Source: JAWLGZ01 sp041690635 (lineage in GTDB: Bacteria; Pseudomonadota; Gammaproteobacteria; Thiohalomonadales; Thiohalomonadaceae). Taken from it: a stretch of DNA of 64,000 bases. Positions 61,675 through 64,000 of the stretch are shown one piece after another. The translations under genes and the position numbers were made by a program. The notes below the pieces were generated by a model. That model saw only the letters and a program-made list of their open reading frames with translations. It was not told where the DNA came from and searched no databases. Each line of letters starts with the position of its first letter. Position 1 is the first letter of the stretch. Where the stretch lies: positions 930,001 to 994,000 of the forward strand of contig JAWLGZ010000001.1 of the NCBI GenBank assembly GCA_041690635.1, in the 5' to 3' direction.

Positions 61675-63990
61675 TCACCCGGTGGCGCGCTCGTCCTCGT
61701 CACCCCCGTCTTCCACCGCCTCACTGTAGCCGCACTCCTTCTGCGGGCACACCTTTTCGGTGCCGCGCCGCTTGGTGGTCTTGAGGGTGAGAATGGGCCA
61801 GTTGCAGTTCGGGCAGGGCTCCGCGAGCGGCTCGTTCCACACCGCGTACTTGCACTTGGGGTAGGTGGAACAGGAGTAGAAGATCTTGCCGTTGCGCGAG
61901 CGGCGCTTGAGCAGGGTGCCCTCCTTGCACTCGGGGCAGGTGACGCCGGTGTCCTCGGGCTTCTCCAGCGGCTCGATGTAGCGGCACTTCGGGTAGGCGC
62001 TGCAACCGATGAAGCGCCCATAGCGACCCTGGCGGATGATCAGCTCCGAATCGCACTTGGGGCAGGTGCGCCCCTCCACCTTCTCCGGTTCGGCGGCGGC
62101 CTGTTCACGGCTCTCGTTCAGGTTGCGCGTGTAATCGCACTCGGGGTAGCCGGTGCAGCCGACAAAACGGCCGCGCCGCCCGAGCCGGATGGCGAGCGGC
62201 TTGCCGCAGGTGGGGCAGGCCTCGTCCAGTGCCTCGGTGGTGACATCGCTCCGGCTGACGGAGCTCTCCTTCTCCTCCACCAGTTGATGGAACGGCTCCC
62301 AGAAGTCGTGCATCAGCGGCACCCACTCCTTCTCGCCGCGTGAGACGGCGTCGAGCTGATCCTCCAGGCGGGCGGTGAAGTCGTAGTCCACGTAGCGGGC
62401 GAAGTGCTCGGTGAGGAAGCGGTTCACCACCCGTCCCACGTCGGTGGGGAAAAAGCGCCGTTTATCCATCTCCACGTACTCCCGCTGCTGCAGGGTGGAG
62501 ATGATTGCCGCGTAGGTGGAGGGCCGGCCGATGCCGTGCTCCTCCAGCGCCTTGACCAGGCTCGCTTCACTGAAGCGCGGCGGTGGTTCGGTGAAGTGCT
62601 GGTCGGTGCGAACGGTGAGCAGCTGGACAACATCGCCTTCATCCATCGGCGGCAGGATGCGCCCCTCGTCATCATCCTTCTTCGCATCGTCCACCCCCTC
62701 CTGGTAGACGGCGATGAAGCCGGGGTCGACGATGGTGGATCCGGTGGCACGGAAGCGATTGCCCTCACCGGCGGCCAGGTCGACGCTCACCGTATTAATG
62801 AGGGCGGGGATCATCTGGCAGGCCACGGTGCGCTTCCAGACCAGCTCGTAGAGGCGGAACTGGTCCTGCGACAGATGCGCCTTCATGGTCGCCGCATCGC
62901 GATGGGCGGAGGTGGGTCGGATCGCCTCGTGCGCCTCCTGCGCATTCTTCGCCTTGGTCTTGAACACCCGCGGGCTCTCGGGCAGCTTCTGCACACCGAA
63001 CTGCTCGGCGATGTAATCGCGGATCTCGGCGATTGCTTCGCCGGCCAGGTTAACCGAGTCGGTACGCATGTAGGTGATAAGACCGACCGTCTCGCCGCCG
63101 ATGTCCACCCCTTCGTAAAGCTGCTGGGCGACCCGCATGGTGCGCTGGGCAGAGAAACCGAGCTTGCGCGACGCCTCCTGCTGCAGGGTGGAGGTGGTGA
63201 ACGGCGCCGCCGGGTTGCGCCGGCGCTGCTTCTTCTCCACCTTCTCCACCAGCAGCTTCCCGCCGGCGGCAGCGGTCAGGGCCTGCTCGACCTCAGCCGC
63301 CCGCTCGCCGTTCTCAATGCTGAACTGCTCCTGCTTGTCGCCCTGGAACTGGATCAGTTTGGCGGTGAAGGGCTGCTCCTGGTGGCTGGCCTCGGCCTCG
63401 ACGGTCCAGTATTCGCGGGAGACGAAGCGTTCGATCTCCTGCTCGCGCTCGACGATCATGCGCAGCGCCGGGCTCTGCACCCGGCCTGCGGAGAGGCCGC
63501 GGCGGATCTTCTTCCACAACAGCGGCGAGAGGTTGAAGCCGACCAGATAATCGAGGGCGCGGCGCGCCTGCTGCGCGTTGACCATGGAGTTCGACAGCTC
63601 CCGGGGGTGCTCAATCGCCTCCTGAATGGCGCGCTTTGTGATCTCGTGGAAAACCACCCGGCCCACCTGCTTGCCTTCGAGCAGTTTGCGCTCCTTCAGG
63701 ATCTCGTAGAGGTGCCAGGAGATCGCCTCCCCCTCGCGGTCCGGGTCAGTGGCCAGATAGAGCGCATCGGCTTTCTTCAGCGCCTTGGCGATGGCGTCCA
63801 CGTGCTTGCGGTTCTTGTCGATCACCTCGTACTTCATGGCGAAGTCGTGGCCCGGATCGACAGCGCCCTCCTTCGGCAGGAGATCGCGCACATGGCCGTA
63901 CGAAGCGAGGACCTCGAAATCCTTGCCCAGGTACTTGTTGATCGTCTTGGCCTTGGCCGGCGATTCAACGATGACGAGTTGCTTACCCAT
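61675..63990 (-). CDS. topA: DNA topoisomerase I
   Basis: 771 aa. Toprim domain KQLVIVESPAKAKTINKYLG and ATDPDREGEAISWHL; catalytic Tyr in VGLITYMRTDSVNLAGEAI; RRALDYLVGFNLSPLLWKKI. Four C-terminal zinc-ribbon units (CPTCGKPLAIR...GYPECDY; CPKCDSELIIR...YPKCRY; CPECKEGTLLK...YPKCKY; CPNC...CGYSE) follow. It relaxes negative supercoils. The last ribbon has a degenerate second half. Next to tsaC, a conserved pairing in Gammaproteobacteria. Confidence 0.96.
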   Translation of the reverse strand: MGKQLVIVESPAKAKTINKYLGKDFEVLASYGHVRDLLPKEGAVDPGHDFAMKYEVIDKNRKHVDAIAKALKKADALYLATDPDREGEAISWHLYEILKERKLLEGKQVGRVVFHEITKRAIQEAIEHPRELSNSMVNAQQARRALDYLVGFNLSPLLWKKIRRGLSAGRVQSPALRMIVEREQEIERFVSREYWTVEAEASHQEQPFTAKLIQFQGDKQEQFSIENGERAAEVEQALTAAAGGKLLVEKVEKKQRRRNPAAPFTTSTLQQEASRKLGFSAQRTMRVAQQLYEGVDIGGETVGLITYMRTDSVNLAGEAIAEIRDYIAEQFGVQKLPESPRVFKTKAKNAQEAHEAIRPTSAHRDAATMKAHLSQDQFRLYELVWKRTVACQMIPALINTVSVDLAAGEGNRFRATGSTIVDPGFIAVYQEGVDDAKKDDDEGRILPPMDEGDVVQLLTVRTDQHFTEPPPRFSEASLVKALEEHGIGRPSTYAAIISTLQQREYVEMDKRRFFPTDVGRVVNRFLTEHFARYVDYDFTARLEDQLDAVSRGEKEWVPLMHDFWEPFHQLVEEKESSVSRSDVTTEALDEACPTCGKPLAIRLGRRGRFVGCTGYPECDYTRNLNESREQAAAEPEKVEGRTCPKCDSELIIRQGRYGRFIGCSAYPKCRYIEPLEKPEDTGVTCPECKEGTLLKRRSRNGKIFYSCSTYPKCKYAVWNEPLAEPCPNCNWPILTLKTTKRRGTEKVCPQKECGYSEAVEDGGDEDERATG

Positions 63991-64000
63991 AAGATTTGTA

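Overview
The window is a high-GC chromosomal segment of a Gammaproteobacterium. Gene content and order point to a respiratory, Chromatiales/Ectothiorhodospiraceae-like bacterium, but species cannot be told from this sequence. Two stretches follow an order known from Pseudomonas: comM - rep - membrane cytochrome c5 near the left, and EEP phosphatase - dsbA - cytochrome c4 - cytochrome c5 - engB - polA - DUF2782 on the right. No rRNA, CRISPR array, integrase or transposase gene was seen.

Layout. 1-9.5 kb: partial membrane protein, two multidomain diguanylate cyclases (PAS-GGDEF and HAMP-GAF-GGDEF), OsmC, DUF2892, ComM, Rep helicase, membrane-anchored cytochrome c5. 9.67-12.0 kb: tRNA-Arg(CCG) followed by a 2.2-kb hipBA segment that ends in a 36-bp copy of the tRNA 3' half, so a small or decayed tRNA-integrated island. 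12.1-12.6 kb: frameshifted remnant of an SNF2 helicase. 12.7-17.4 kb: tightly coupled operon of an FtsX-type permease, ABC ATPase, polytopic Cys/His-containing membrane protein, TlpA-like lipoprotein and two NosL-family proteins, probably for metal delivery or envelope cofactor assembly. 17.5-18.0 kb: a cluster of MITE-like inverted-repeat elements.

18.3-24.4 kb: phospho-signalling operon made of an FHA-GAF-class III cyclase, a Ser/Thr kinase carrying a series of D-x-T-(V/I) motifs, a PP2C phosphatase and a small membrane protein. 24.7-26.8 kb: TonB-dependent receptor. 26.9-27.5 kb: 171-bp tandem array of the local repeat. 27.5-41.3 kb (minus strand): complete-looking MSHA-like type IV pilus locus from a secretin to PilM/N/O-like parts, with three pilins and one large pilin-like protein. 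The assembly ATPase has two MshEN (cyclic-di-GMP-binding) motifs, a third diguanylate cyclase lies just upstream, and a consensus CRP/Vfr site sits in the leader. Cyclic-di-GMP and possibly cAMP may therefore both act on the pilus.

44.1-54.1 kb: EEP phosphatase, acetolactate synthase, dsbA, a cyclic-nucleotide-binding protein, cytochromes c4 and c5, engB, polA, LOG-family protein, DUF2782. 54.4-57.6 kb: TRAP transporter with DctQM and DctP in convergent orientation. 57.7-58.3 kb: MntA/HepT toxin-antitoxin pair. 58.4-64 kb: uvrD, orphan Hpt protein, tsaC/sua5, topA.

A family of palindromic intergenic repeats (core GTAGGATGGGTTGAGC...GCGATACCCATCGATCG) occurs at five or more places, twice as tandem arrays of 132 and 171-172 bp. 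It is accompanied by shorter GGCGCAAT...ATTGCGCC hairpins.
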